Assembly: GCA_011947345.1 (NCBI GenBank)
Contig: JAAVTG010000246.1
Coordinates: forward strand, 62,001 to 126,000
From: Phytophthora quininea
Taxonomy: Eukaryota > Oomycota > Peronosporomycetes > Peronosporales > Peronosporaceae
Reading direction: 5' to 3'
DNA: 64,000 nt
The notes under the pieces were generated by a model. The model saw nothing but the letters and a program-made list of their open reading frames with translations. It was not told the origin of the DNA and ran no database searches. Positions 1 to 9,022 of the stretch are shown piece by piece (position 1 is the first letter of the stretch; each line of letters opens with the position of its first letter). A program made the translations under genes and the position numbers.

Positions 1-1
1 G

Positions 2-2629
2 TTGAAGTGGTATCAAGACACTTTGGCAACTGCTGGGGAGGCCAAGCGCGCCAACCGTGACTTCCGTGGTGCCCTGGAGACTAAGGACCGTGCTGAAGTA
101 AACTCCGTGGTGTTGGAGGGTGATACGGAAAGTGTGAATGGAAACGTTAAGGCCGTCTGTGAACGGTGTGCGATTGACGGTGTTCCTCGAGTTACCGGCT
201 CGGAGCACGTCGCCGAATATGAACAGGACACGGAACTAGACTGGCCGTACCCGGACCCTCCGTCTAAGCTGCCCCATCGATGGCGAGGGGTGGCCAGACA
301 AGCTGTCTATGAGTTGATTTGCGATGAAGTAAAAGTGTCGCCGCAGCACGAATCAAAGCCTCAAGGTCTGCACGCTGTGGTGGACCCCGACGGGACGGAC
401 TGTTTCGATGAAGTGCTGGCTGCCGATCACCTAAGGCGACTCAGTGGTTCCATTCCTGACCGCTTGTGGGACACTATTATGAAGTACATGGAGTCAATCT
501 TCTGGGAGAACGTTGCGATGATCTGCGCCAAGATCAAACTACGACGCGGCATTAAGGAGTTTGCGACTGAAGTTACCATTCCCGACCTGGACTGTTCTAG
601 TCTATACACGGAACTCGATAGTAAGTGCGAACGGAAGCCTGGTCTACTCGAGTGGAAACCTGCTAGGAGTTCTGAGCCTAAGCGTGCCAACTCGAAAGGG
701 AAGCGTTTCGTGTGCTCGATCCGAGGCGTGAAGGGTATCGAGGCTACCTCAGTAGGCTATTTAGACTGCCTCCCAGCCGAGATGCTGATAGATACGGGTG
801 CTTTTGGCAGCTTACTCAACCGTAAGATGCTGAAACGGTTAGGACTCCGCAATGTCCCGCTGCGACCGTACCACCGTGGTCTCACTAGTGCTTCGGGACA
901 TGGTATCAAGATTCTTGGTGAACTCGACCTTCCGTTGCGGCTTGGTTCTGTGGAAATGGTAGTTACGTTCGTGGTCGCGGAAGATTTGCATATCGACGCG
1001 ATCCTAGGGACGGACATCCTGGCTGCCTTCCGTGCGGTGATCGACATGGAGGAGCGAACCATGACGCTGAAGTCGAGTGGTGAAGTGTTCTGGTTGGGTG
1101 TGGAACAGGTGATTGATTCGCACCTGGTCCGAGCTACGGCACCTACCTTGCTTCTGCCCGGTCACCAAGTGCTGCTGGCTACCCAGGTGGACGGTGACAT
1201 CGAGTCTGGAGCCGTGGTTCTTGTGGAGCGCAGCCTGGAAGCAAACAGTCGGCTGCGGGTGGCCCGTTCGGTGTGTACCGTGCAGGACAATCAAGTGGTG
1301 GTCGAACTGTGTAATGCAACTACGAAAGAGATCTTGATAGAAAGGGGCTCCGTGGTGGCGAATACTACCGTTTTACCCGACTCGGCGTTCGCGTGGGAGC
1401 GGCCAGGGCCGTCCCCTGCCAACGTTGAACGGACTTCGATGGATAAGCCGGTTGGCAAAGTGAGCTCCGTGATCGGCCGAGTAACTACGGACGCTGACCC
1501 CGTAGCAGAAATGCCTGGTCTGACGAAAAGAGATGTGCACGAAAACAATGACGACCTAGAAGTAGATTTCTCTGGCTCAAAGCTGACGGAGGAACAGCGT
1601 GCAATCCTGCGTAAGGAACTAAACGCTTTCCGTGATCTCTTTGTGGAGACATCCAAGAAACCTGGGCGAACGGACCTCCTGGAGTTCTCGATTGACACTG
1701 GGACGCAACAGCCTATCAAGCAGCGCCCCTACCGCGTTTCTCAGGCCGAAGGAGAAGTTATGGAAGCTGAAATCCAGCAGTACCTGGAACTCGGCATCAT
1801 CCGTCCATCAACGAGTCCGTGGGCCAGTCCTGTGCTCATGATAAGGAAGCCGGACGGAGGAATCCGTTTCTGTATTGACTACCGACGACTGAACGCTGTG
1901 ACGGTCAAGGATAGCTACCCCATGCCTCTTATCGACGACATTCTGGACGTGTTGGGCAATGCCAAGCTATTTTCCACGATGGATATTGCGTCTGGGTACT
2001 GGAACGTCCCGATGCACGCGGACAGTGTGGAGAAGACTGCGTTCACCTGCAAATACGGGTTGTATGAGTGGTTAGTCATGCCTTTTGGGCTCTGTAACGC
2101 GGTTCCTGCGTTCGAGAGGCTGATGGAGACCGTACTAGTTGATTTGAAGTGGCGAACTTGTCTCGTCTACCTGGACGACTGTGTGGTCTTCAGCACGGAC
2201 TTCCCTACGCATCTCGTGCGTCTCCGGCAGGTGCTGGAACGCTTCCGAAGCGCTGGTTTTAAGCTGAAGATGAAGAAATGTCACTGGGGACGAAGCCAAG
2301 TAGCGTTCCTAGGACACATTGTCACTCCGTCTGGGATCTTGCCCAACCCCGAAAAGGTGAAAGCAGTGATGAATGTCGGACGTCCGTGTGACTTACATAC
2401 GCTTCGTGCGTTCCTCGGGCTGACTAGCTATTTCCGGCGGTACATTCCGGGCTACGCTGGCATCTCTGCGCCGCTGGAACGGTTGAAACAAAAGGACGCC
2501 ATATTCGAGTGGAACGGAGACTGCGAGGAGGCGTTCCTCAAGCTGAAGCGTGTGCTGGTCCGACCTCCGATACTGATCTACCCGGACTTCTCTAAAAGTT
2601 CAAGCTGTTTGTTGACTCGTCTCGGATAG
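2..2629 (+). CDS. gypsy pol, part 1: aspartic protease and reverse transcriptase (partial, frameshifted)
   Basis: The frame is open from the window edge, so the true start is upstream. A retropepsin motif IDTGA lies at about residues 263-267. The reverse transcriptase follows with KPDGGIRFCIDYR, MPFGLCNA and the catalytic YLDD box (about residues 723-726, bases 2168-2179). The frame fails near 2594-2598 at TCTAAAAG, where one base appears missing from an A run. The RNase H start (FVDSS) then continues in the frame of the next ORF. The product would copy the element RNA in cytoplasmic particles. The first 250 residues resemble no domain I can name and may be the end of gag. Confidence 0.9.
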   Translation: MKWYQDTLATAGEAKRANRDFRGALETKDRAEVNSVVLEGDTESVNGNVKAVCERCAIDGVPRVTGSEHVAEYEQDTELDWPYPDPPSKLPHRWRGVARQAVYELICDEVKVSPQHESKPQGLHAVVDPDGTDCFDEVLAADHLRRLSGSIPDRLWDTIMKYMESIFWENVAMICAKIKLRRGIKEFATEVTIPDLDCSSLYTELDSKCERKPGLLEWKPARSSEPKRANSKGKRFVCSIRGVKGIEATSVGYLDCLPAEMLIDTGAFGSLLNRKMLKRLGLRNVPLRPYHRGLTSASGHGIKILGELDLPLRLGSVEMVVTFVVAEDLHIDAILGTDILAAFRAVIDMEERTMTLKSSGEVFWLGVEQVIDSHLVRATAPTLLLPGHQVLLATQVDGDIESGAVVLVERSLEANSRLRVARSVCTVQDNQVVVELCNATTKEILIERGSVVANTTVLPDSAFAWERPGPSPANVERTSMDKPVGKVSSVIGRVTTDADPVAEMPGLTKRDVHENNDDLEVDFSGSKLTEEQRAILRKELNAFRDLFVETSKKPGRTDLLEFSIDTGTQQPIKQRPYRVSQAEGEVMEAEIQQYLELGIIRPSTSPWASPVLMIRKPDGGIRFCIDYRRLNAVTVKDSYPMPLIDDILDVLGNAKLFSTMDIASGYWNVPMHADSVEKTAFTCKYGLYEWLVMPFGLCNAVPAFERLMETVLVDLKWRTCLVYLDDCVVFSTDFPTHLVRLRQVLERFRSAGFKLKMKKCHWGRSQVAFLGHIVTPSGILPNPEKVKAVMNVGRPCDLHTLRAFLGLTSYFRRYIPGYAGISAPLERLKQKDAIFEWNGDCEEAFLKLKRVLVRPPILIYPDFSKSSSCLLTRLG

Positions 2630-2646
2630 CCGTTGGTGCTTGCTTA

Positions 2647-3177
2647 ATGCAGCACGTAGACGGACACGATCGTGTGGTGGCTTACGCTAGTAAGCTCCTG
2701 GTTGGGTCAGAACGCAATTGGATCCGTCACACAGACGGCATCACAGAGATTGAGTGCTGGGGCATTGTTTGGGCCACTAGAAAGTTCCGTTGTTACCTGG
2801 ATCGGAGGGAGTTTGACCTGTACACGGATCACAAGGCGTTAACCTGGGTGTTCAGTCCCGAGAATCGAACCAGTAATGCTAAACTGGCCCGCTGGGCCAT
2901 GGAGCTATCTCAACTACGGTTCAAGGTATACCACAAGGCGGGAACGCTAATGGGGCATGCGGATGGTCTCTCGCGGATGCACCTCGCCGGTGCCCACGCA
3001 ATCACGATGCAAGATTTGCTCAACGACGAAGTAGATGCCGACCTTGACGGTCTGAGCTTGGTCGGGGAGCCTCTGTCGGCTCCCGACAACGACGATCTGC
3101 TGACTGCGACTCCTGGAGATGATTCTGGCTTGGTCGGGGAGCCTCCTATGACCCCCTTGCTCCTAAAACGACTATGA
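2647..3177 (+). CDS. gypsy pol, part 2: RNase H
   Basis: This continues pol after the shift near 2597. In this frame the protein is readable from 2599 (FKLFVDSS), upstream of the first ATG at 2647. YTDHKAL and HADGLSR are typical of gypsy RNase H, which removes RNA from the RNA/DNA hybrid. The C-terminal linker carries a repeated LVGEP motif, and a further copy sits at the start of the next ORF. The stop overlaps the next ATG (ATGA, 3174-3177), which marks a second frame change. I read it as the middle of one broken polyprotein. Confidence 0.85.
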   Translation: MQHVDGHDRVVAYASKLLVGSERNWIRHTDGITEIECWGIVWATRKFRCYLDRREFDLYTDHKALTWVFSPENRTSNAKLARWAMELSQLRFKVYHKAGTLMGHADGLSRMHLAGAHAITMQDLLNDEVDADLDGLSLVGEPLSAPDNDDLLTATPGDDSGLVGEPPMTPLLLKRL

Positions 3178-5039
3178 GCGAAGCTACGCCGGAAGCAGAT
3201 GAGAGTGAACGCTTGGTCGGGGAGCCTTCCTCGGCTCCTTCTCCCACTCGACGCGCGGGTGTTGAACGGGACGAAATGCCTCAAACCGATGAAGGAGGTG
3301 ACACGGATCAGGACCTGCCTGTGTCGAACGTCGATTTGTATGGACTCGACCGTGAGAAGTTCCGCGAGGAACAGTCGACTACTCCGTGGATCCAAGCTGT
3401 GATTGCGTTCCTGGAGAGCGGTGCGCTGGCCGTCGATCCGCAAATGCGAGTGAAGGTGCTAAGGATAGCCCCTCACTTTAAGGTGGTTGACGGGCTGCTG
3501 TATCGTAAAGTGTACTTGCAAGCGACTGGAGGTCACGCCGAGACGATTACTGTTCCCGTCATTCCGTTGGCTTTCGTGGAGACTGTACTGCACTACATGC
3601 ACAAGGACGTACTGGCGGGCCATCCAAGCTGTAACTATATGACGTACAAGGTGCGTCGTCACGCCTATTGGCACGGATGGGAGAAGGACGTGGCCGAATA
3701 TGTCCGTACCTGCGGAGAGTGCAGTGCCGCGAAGGGTCCTCGACCGTGGAGGAACGGACTGATGCAACCTATGCCAGTCCAAGAGCTCACGGGGCCATTC
3801 TCGTTGCTAGTGGTGGACGCTGTGGGACCGTTGAAGACGACGGAACGCGGCAACAAGTATATTTTGGTCTTTGTGGACTACTACACCCGATGGGCGGAAG
3901 CGTTCGCGGTGTCTTCACTGGATACCGTGACCTACGTGGATTGTATGATTAATGGAGTGATCTCACGACATGGGATCCCTGAACGGTTGTTGAGTGACCG
4001 AGGAACCAACTTCATATCGGCTCTCGCTAAGTCCTTCTATGAGACGCTTGGAATTAAAAAGTCGTTCGGTGCGGCGTACCATCCGCAGACGCAAGGCCTT
4101 GTTGAGCGCTTTAACCGGACGCTCATCGGCACGCTAAGAATGTACGTAGACGAGCATCAGTCCGACTGGGATGTGTACTTGCCGCGTGTGTTGTTCGCGT
4201 ACCGCACCTCCTACCACGAGGCTCTGGGTGACAGTCCGTTCTTCAGCCTGTACGGACGAGACGCTACGCTTCCGATGGACATTGCGTTTTTGAACACGAA
4301 CAAGAAGTGGAAGAAGAACGAGGTGGCCGAATACCGCCGCGATCTGTTCCGGTCCTTCCGTGAAAACCGCCGTTTAGTGGAGCGTCAACTCCTAAAAGCA
4401 CAAGATCGGCACGGAAAACGTCTGAGCAAGCAAGTTCCAGTGAGCTTCGAAGACGGAGATGCAGTATGGGTATACCAATTCTTCCGTGCTAAGAGTGGAG
4501 AGAAGACGACGCGCAAGCTTGCGTTCACTTGGCATGGACCTTACAGGATCACGGACAAGGTGAACGACAATGCTTACCGTGTCGCTATACCATCCCACCC
4601 TGACCGGATCGTGACGATCAACGTTAACAGACTAAAGCCGTTCCGTGGCACTTGGAGCCGCCCGCTCCGTGACGAGGCTCCTACTCTGGAATCCGACGCG
4701 TCTCTTGATGAAGGCCCGTTGCAAGAAAACGATCTGCCTGAGAACAGCTTCGCTGAGCGGCGCGTCGTGGGCGATGAGGAATTCGTGGTAACCGGCGTGA
4801 GTGAACCAATCGTGGAGGTCGTGGGGAGACGAAAGTACAAGCGTGAACTGCAGTACCTTGCGCTGCTGGCGAACTACAGTACTATTTGGCTACCCCGAAG
4901 TGAACTGGATCCGGTCGCGCACCTTGTCAATGCGTTCGATGACCAACGCTTGGCGGATGAAGGAGCCCCAGAAATGAGGAGAAACGCTCGGTTGGCAGAG
5001 GCGAACGCCGATGCTGACGACTATGGGTTGCTCTTCTAA
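3174..5039 (+). CDS. gypsy pol, part 3: integrase with chromodomain-like tail
   Basis: An HHCC zinc module comes first (about residues 145-190, ending CGECSAAKG). The integrase core DDE residues are visible in VVDAVGPL, LLSDRGTNF and GLVERFNRT. The GPY/F region follows (WHGPYRITDKVNDNAYRV). Near the C-terminus, EFVVTGVSEPI to STIWLPRSELDP has the pattern of a chromodomain, which in chromoviruses guides insertion to marked chromatin. The frame is open over all 621 codons. The start at 3174 is only the first ATG; translation probably arrives from upstream pol. Confidence 0.9.
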   Translation: MSEATPEADESERLVGEPSSAPSPTRRAGVERDEMPQTDEGGDTDQDLPVSNVDLYGLDREKFREEQSTTPWIQAVIAFLESGALAVDPQMRVKVLRIAPHFKVVDGLLYRKVYLQATGGHAETITVPVIPLAFVETVLHYMHKDVLAGHPSCNYMTYKVRRHAYWHGWEKDVAEYVRTCGECSAAKGPRPWRNGLMQPMPVQELTGPFSLLVVDAVGPLKTTERGNKYILVFVDYYTRWAEAFAVSSLDTVTYVDCMINGVISRHGIPERLLSDRGTNFISALAKSFYETLGIKKSFGAAYHPQTQGLVERFNRTLIGTLRMYVDEHQSDWDVYLPRVLFAYRTSYHEALGDSPFFSLYGRDATLPMDIAFLNTNKKWKKNEVAEYRRDLFRSFRENRRLVERQLLKAQDRHGKRLSKQVPVSFEDGDAVWVYQFFRAKSGEKTTRKLAFTWHGPYRITDKVNDNAYRVAIPSHPDRIVTINVNRLKPFRGTWSRPLRDEAPTLESDASLDEGPLQENDLPENSFAERRVVGDEEFVVTGVSEPIVEVVGRRKYKRELQYLALLANYSTIWLPRSELDPVAHLVNAFDDQRLADEGAPEMRRNARLAEANADADDYGLLF

Positions 5040-5343
5040 GTGTTGAAGCGGTGGAACGGACCGCGATTGTGCGACGTAAAGAAGGTGGTCTGTTGCGAGC
5101 GTGTGTTGAACGGAATGGTGTTGGCAGTTCGACAACGCCGAATTTGTATTTTGACCTTGAATTTTTACATATGTGGTGGTCCCCTTCTCGACCCAGTATG
5201 GCCGAGAACGGAACGGACCTTGACGAAGACAACGCTCCTATGAAGATGAACGGAAAACAACTTGATTGAGAATGGGGCTTACGGGTCAGAGCTGAAACTG
5301 AAGAACGTTGCATGGAGTACGAAGCGAATGGGGCTACCCGAAC
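5040..5343. other. non-coding spacer inside the gypsy element
   Basis: About 300 bases lie between the pol stop and the antisense ORF stop. Only short overlapping ORFs without recognisable content are present. It separates two converging reading regions. Confidence 0.5.
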
Positions 5344-6060
5344 TCACTTCGAGGACTTGGCGTTAGGGGACTTGGGCGAACGCTTGGTTGGCAACACCTT
5401 GGGAGTAGAGTCGCGGTCGTCCTCGACGTCATCCTCCTCCTCCTCGTCCTCCACGTCGCCGACCTCGTTTCCGTTCCCCTCCTCGTCCCCGCTACTGCGT
5501 TCCTCGTCGCCCGCCTCCTCTTCCTCGGACGCTCCATTGTCGGCTGCGTTCTGTTCGGTGGCGGTCTCCTCAGCGACAGACTCTTCCTCCGTGATGAGCT
5601 CTCCGTCCCCGAGTCCGTCCGGTGGAAGGGCAGTGAAGACAGGGGAATCTTCTTCCTCATAGTCCGAGAACTCAGAACCCGCGTCCTTGTTGGCGTCGAA
5701 CGGATCAGTCACGGGAGGGTCGTAGTGATCATCGCGGAGCTGTTCATCCATCTGTTCCGATAACAGACGGATGCGCTTGCTGCGCTTCAGGGCGCCCCAA
5801 GCTGCAGGATTCCCTCCGTTCTTCCAATGAGGATGGTAGCTACGAGACGACTTGATGTCCCGATAGATCCGTGCCAGTGCCCGGTCAGAGAGGCGGCCTC
5901 CTTGAAGCTTGCGTCGTGGGTCGAGAGCGTCCGTAAGAGCCAATAAGGACGGAACGTCCCGATAGCCGTCTGCGTCGATCAGCTCTGGGTCCAACGCGCT
6001 GTCAATGATCTTGCGGTACGAGGCTCTGTCCTTCAGGAAGAGCTTCCCGAGGCCCACCAT
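5344..6060 (-). CDS. antisense ORF of the gypsy element, C-terminal part (acidic)
   Basis: This is the distal half of a protein read opposite to pol. The N-terminal 130 residues are mixed and basic. The rest is strongly acidic, with runs of E and D and many Ser residues, and ends in a basic Ser/Pro/Lys tail. The break from the upstream half is near 6060: both frames overlap at the CCATGG there, so one base change would join them. No enzymatic motif is recognised. The acid-rich tail could suit a chromatin or nucleolar partner, which is only a guess. Confidence 0.55.
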   Translation of the reverse strand: MVGLGKLFLKDRASYRKIIDSALDPELIDADGYRDVPSLLALTDALDPRRKLQGGRLSDRALARIYRDIKSSRSYHPHWKNGGNPAAWGALKRSKRIRLLSEQMDEQLRDDHYDPPVTDPFDANKDAGSEFSDYEEEDSPVFTALPPDGLGDGELITEEESVAEETATEQNAADNGASEEEEAGDEERSSGDEEGNGNEVGDVEDEEEEDDVEDDRDSTPKVLPTKRSPKSPNAKSSK

Positions 6061-7187
6061 GGCCGGACCGTTACTCCCTGAGTGGACTTAGCGTCCACCG
6101 ACTTCTCTCCGGGCTGCCCTCCCATCCAGAACACCTTGTCGTGAGCAGAGTCACGCTCGAAGCGTTCCAGGAACGGATAATACCCCCAAGTTTCGATGCA
6201 AATGCTCAGGAAGGACGCTCGGGCTCGGACTGCGCTCATCTTGTGCTTCCGACGACTGCTGTAGGCGCTCTCGGAACGCAAGGGCGCGCTCACAGCCCAC
6301 TCCCAGAAGGACGGACGGAATGTCATCCAAAATCGGTAGTGTGCCCGATACACGTCTGGGTAGTCCGATGGAGAATACCACAGGCGGCGACCACTCCAAG
6401 GATAGGCGAGGCGAAAAGGCTTCTTCTTCTTTTCACTGGCTGCACGGTAGATAGCGTCCAGGTCGTCGAGAATCTCTTTAGGTGCTTCGGGGTCAACGAA
6501 CGCCGCGGCCATCGCTTTCGACAACCGTCCTGGTGAAGAACGGTCTGGTGACGAGGTCGCAGTCTTGAGCTTCTTGTTGCTGGATGGCGCGGACGTGGGC
6601 TGTGACCGCTTGGACCCAGTCGCTTTCTCCGTCGACATGGATTTCGACTTCAACTTGCCCTTGCCTGACGACTTCTTGACGAACTCAGGAGCCAGCCGCT
6701 GGTGTTGCGGAGCTGGAGCAAGCGTGACGAAGTCCAACAACGGACGCGGAGGCCGGCCAGCGATAAGATCCTCGACGATGGCGCCTATGGCGTCCAGGCC
6801 CGAGGAGCCATCGTTGACGCCCAAGATCGGACGAAGTTTGGCCCAGAGCTCGGCCTGAGCCTCTGCGGGGCTCTGCTGGTACCCTCCCGAAGCAAGGCTT
6901 GCCTGCAACTCCGCGAGGAGCTCGGCTGGTGACTTGGACGGCGACTTGGTCATCTTGGTGGCGACGGTGTCTTGTGCTGGTGGGTTCCTTTTGGAGAATG
7001 GCGTCGGCGATCTGTATTGATGGTTCTGCAGTGAGGCTCCGTCTGATGGGAGCTGACCACGGAAGAGAGCTGGCGTGGGCTGCGAAAGGGGTGAATCCGT
7101 TGGAGCAAGAAAATCTGGTCGTTCGTTGATGTGAACGGATTGACATGAACGGACTACCCGTACGGCGAGTGTGGGCGGCGTTTCCAT
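6033..7187 (-). CDS. antisense ORF of the gypsy element, N-terminal part
   Basis: 384 codons are open on the minus strand between integrase and 3' LTR. An internal Met at about 6953 (MTKSPSKSPAELLAELQ) may be the true start, because the preceding stretch is of low complexity. A Ser/Lys-rich basic segment, possibly a nuclear localisation signal, sits mid-protein. An aromatic-rich block (WSGRRLWYSPSDYPDVYRAHYRFW) follows. The length and composition argue for a maintained gene rather than a chance ORF. Function unknown. Antisense additional ORFs are known in some plant gypsy elements, but I cannot link this one to a family. Confidence 0.6.
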   Translation of the reverse strand: METPPTLAVRVVRSCQSVHINERPDFLAPTDSPLSQPTPALFRGQLPSDGASLQNHQYRSPTPFSKRNPPAQDTVATKMTKSPSKSPAELLAELQASLASGGYQQSPAEAQAELWAKLRPILGVNDGSSGLDAIGAIVEDLIAGRPPRPLLDFVTLAPAPQHQRLAPEFVKKSSGKGKLKSKSMSTEKATGSKRSQPTSAPSSNKKLKTATSSPDRSSPGRLSKAMAAAFVDPEAPKEILDDLDAIYRAASEKKKKPFRLAYPWSGRRLWYSPSDYPDVYRAHYRFWMTFRPSFWEWAVSAPLRSESAYSSRRKHKMSAVRARASFLSICIETWGYYPFLERFERDSAHDKVFWMGGQPGEKSVDAKSTQGVTVRPWWASGSSS

Positions 7188-7222
7188 ATCGGAATTGACG
7201 GCGTGCTACACACCGGACGGAC

Positions 7223-8452
7223 ATGTGGAGCCAATGGTTGAGTGCGCGGATGGACTGGCTGGTAGCCGACAGCGTGACTTGGTGGGACCGACTGACGTGG
7301 TCTACGATCTTCCTGGTGTTCTGGGTGGTGATTGGACCGATCCGTGACGTGATAGCGCGGTGTCTCTGGGTAGTGTACACGTGGATCACGGATGGTGTGT
7401 CCTTAGGGCAAGCGTGCGCTGCTCGGTACCTGGAGATCGTGAAGAGCCCGGCCGTGACTCGCTTTGAGGGCCGTGACTATGCGTGGGCGCTATTGGAGGC
7501 AACTTTCCTAGCCCCTCTTGAAGTGCTGGACGAGAAGAGGGAATATTACGGCGAGTTTGGAACTGCATGCAGTCTGTGGTTCCTGTCGATGCAATACTCG
7601 CTGTGTACCTTCGTACCCAACTCGTCTGAGCGTGGCTGGAACGGTGTGCTCGGCATCACGGATCACTTTTGCATGGCTTGCGGAGCTGCGATCCGCCGAG
7701 CATTTGACTTCTTTGTGTGGCTAGCCATCACTGTACAAGTTATCGTTGGCTTGGCGATTTTCATTCCGCTAGCGTGCTACAGCGGTTTGGAGTACATCTG
7801 CTGCGGATGGGGAGGCGTGGCCGTCGTTCTGCTATGCCTGGTGGGCTTATACTACTGGGTATTCTCGACGAGTTGGTGCTGGACCTGCATCATAGGGATA
7901 GTGATATTGGGCTGCTGCGAGCATCTCAAGCGAGCGTACAACGAGCTCGACAAGGTACCCAAGGTAGGAGCTGCGGAAGTGACGCAGCATAGCTGGAAGA
8001 CGCTCAAGCAGCGCGAATTCAACCGCGTCGCCCGAGAGCGCAAGATTGCGAGGGCAGTCGAAGCAGCTCAACGCAGAAATTGTGTGCAGCAGACCACGGT
8101 CGATCTCGAAGGCGGCCGTCATTTCGAGGAAGGTGTTCGTTCTGAAGGCCTACGAGGTGTTCAATTCAGCCTACCGCGTCGTCCTGACGGAACCTGCACA
8201 GAGCTCAGTGCGTTAATAAGCGACCATATCGTCGAGACGGAACAGAACCATGCTGCTCGTCGAGGACGCCTCGCGGTGGGTCGGGGAGGATGTCCCGGGT
8301 CGGGATGTGCAGCGCGACCCTGGGACGGATCTCGCTCCGTTCCGCCCGCTGGTTCCGTACCGACTGTTGGCTACACCCAACCTGAGTCTGAATATCGTGA
8401 GCGACAGGGCGAGGCAGTCATCCAAGGAGCAGTAGGACAAGCTGCGGGTTAG
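7223..8452 (+). CDS. multi-pass membrane ORF of the gypsy element, runs into the 3' LTR
   Basis: 409 codons start 35 bp upstream-to-downstream of the antisense gene start, so the two are divergent. Hydrophobic segments lie at about residues 26-45, 165-190, 194-214 and 218-235, with a weaker one near 105-125. They are followed by a basic helical stretch (about 250-290) and a low-complexity tail. The last 54 codons lie inside the LTR, which starts at 8291. Position after pol and reading into the LTR recall retroviral env genes, but the topology (several spans, no clear signal peptide or furin site) does not match a classic envelope. Function unknown. Confidence 0.6.
   Translation: MWSQWLSARMDWLVADSVTWWDRLTWSTIFLVFWVVIGPIRDVIARCLWVVYTWITDGVSLGQACAARYLEIVKSPAVTRFEGRDYAWALLEATFLAPLEVLDEKREYYGEFGTACSLWFLSMQYSLCTFVPNSSERGWNGVLGITDHFCMACGAAIRRAFDFFVWLAITVQVIVGLAIFIPLACYSGLEYICCGWGGVAVVLLCLVGLYYWVFSTSWCWTCIIGIVILGCCEHLKRAYNELDKVPKVGAAEVTQHSWKTLKQREFNRVARERKIARAVEAAQRRNCVQQTTVDLEGGRHFEEGVRSEGLRGVQFSLPRRPDGTCTELSALISDHIVETEQNHAARRGRLAVGRGGCPGSGCAARPWDGSRSVPPAGSVPTVGYTQPESEYRERQGEAVIQGAVGQAAG
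8283..8290 (+). other. polypurine tract before the 3' LTR
   Basis: GGGGAGGA directly precedes the LTR start TGTCCCGG, as expected for the plus-strand DNA primer of LTR elements. It lies inside the membrane ORF. Confidence 0.7.
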
Positions 8453-8947
8453 AGCGCCAGCTCGCCTCGCGCCATCTTCGGCCAAGGTCCCAAGGCGACC
8501 AAGCGTGGAGTGCGTGGGGACGCGGAGGACGGGTGGCAGGCTGCACAGCGCCCGCTGAAGGCTCAAGGTGAGGCGGGAGGTCGTTCCAAAGGACGGAAGT
8601 CGTGCTGGGGTGTGTTGCCCGTGAAGAAGGAAGGGGGACACGTGGAGAAGCCAGCGACGGCGGCTGCGCCGGCGAGAAGGACTGACACAATTCAATTTGC
8701 GCTCTAGGACCCAAGCCAGCAGAACAGCAAGAGTCAGCGACAGGAGCAGCGACAGCTAAACCAGACAACAAGCAGTTTCTTTACTTCTACTTCCGTTCCT
8801 CCGTCCCAAGTCCGACTACACACTACACGCCTCGCTTCATACCGGAGGTACTCGACCCCGAACGGATCACCGTTCTTCTGTCTCGGCGGTGGTTGAAGCC
8901 CTAGCCAAGCTCGCGGCGGCCCAACCGTCATCCCCGCCACCGGGACA
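8291..8947 (+). repeat. 3' LTR of the gypsy element
   Basis: 657 bp, begins TGTCCCGG and ends CCGGGACA (perfect 8-bp inverted ends with TG...CA). It is preceded by a purine tract and followed by GTTGTCGACGG, which matches the uninterrupted target at 11234. The partner LTR is off-window, so identity cannot be measured. Confidence 0.85.
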
Positions 8948-9022
8948 GTTGTCGACGGAAGCTTGATTCACAGCGGTAGCTTGAATTGGACCCGAGGGAG
9001 TGGATCAAGACAACGACCGCAT

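Larger units (their letters stand above)
1..8947 (+). mobile_element. Ty3/gypsy LTR retrotransposon, 5' part outside the window
   Basis: The order protease, reverse transcriptase, RNase H, integrase, chromodomain-like tail is that of Ty3/gypsy elements. The right end is well defined: a purine tract (8283-8290) precedes a 657-bp LTR with perfect 8-bp ends, TGTCCCGG and CCGGGACA. The flank begins GTTGT. The same sequence uninterrupted lies at 11234, so the insertion point in a duplicated locus can be read directly and GTTGT is the likely 5-bp target duplication. Two additional reading regions lie between pol and the LTR. The 5' LTR, primer binding site and most of gag are off-window. Confidence 0.9.

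Noticed and set aside
5400..5560. Simple-sequence (TCC)n repeat
   Set aside because: It encodes the Glu/Asp-rich stretch of the antisense protein, so it is coding low complexity rather than a microsatellite.
5308..5763. Plus-strand ORFs over the acidic tail of the antisense gene
   Set aside because: Ser- and Val-rich complements of Glu/Asp codon runs.
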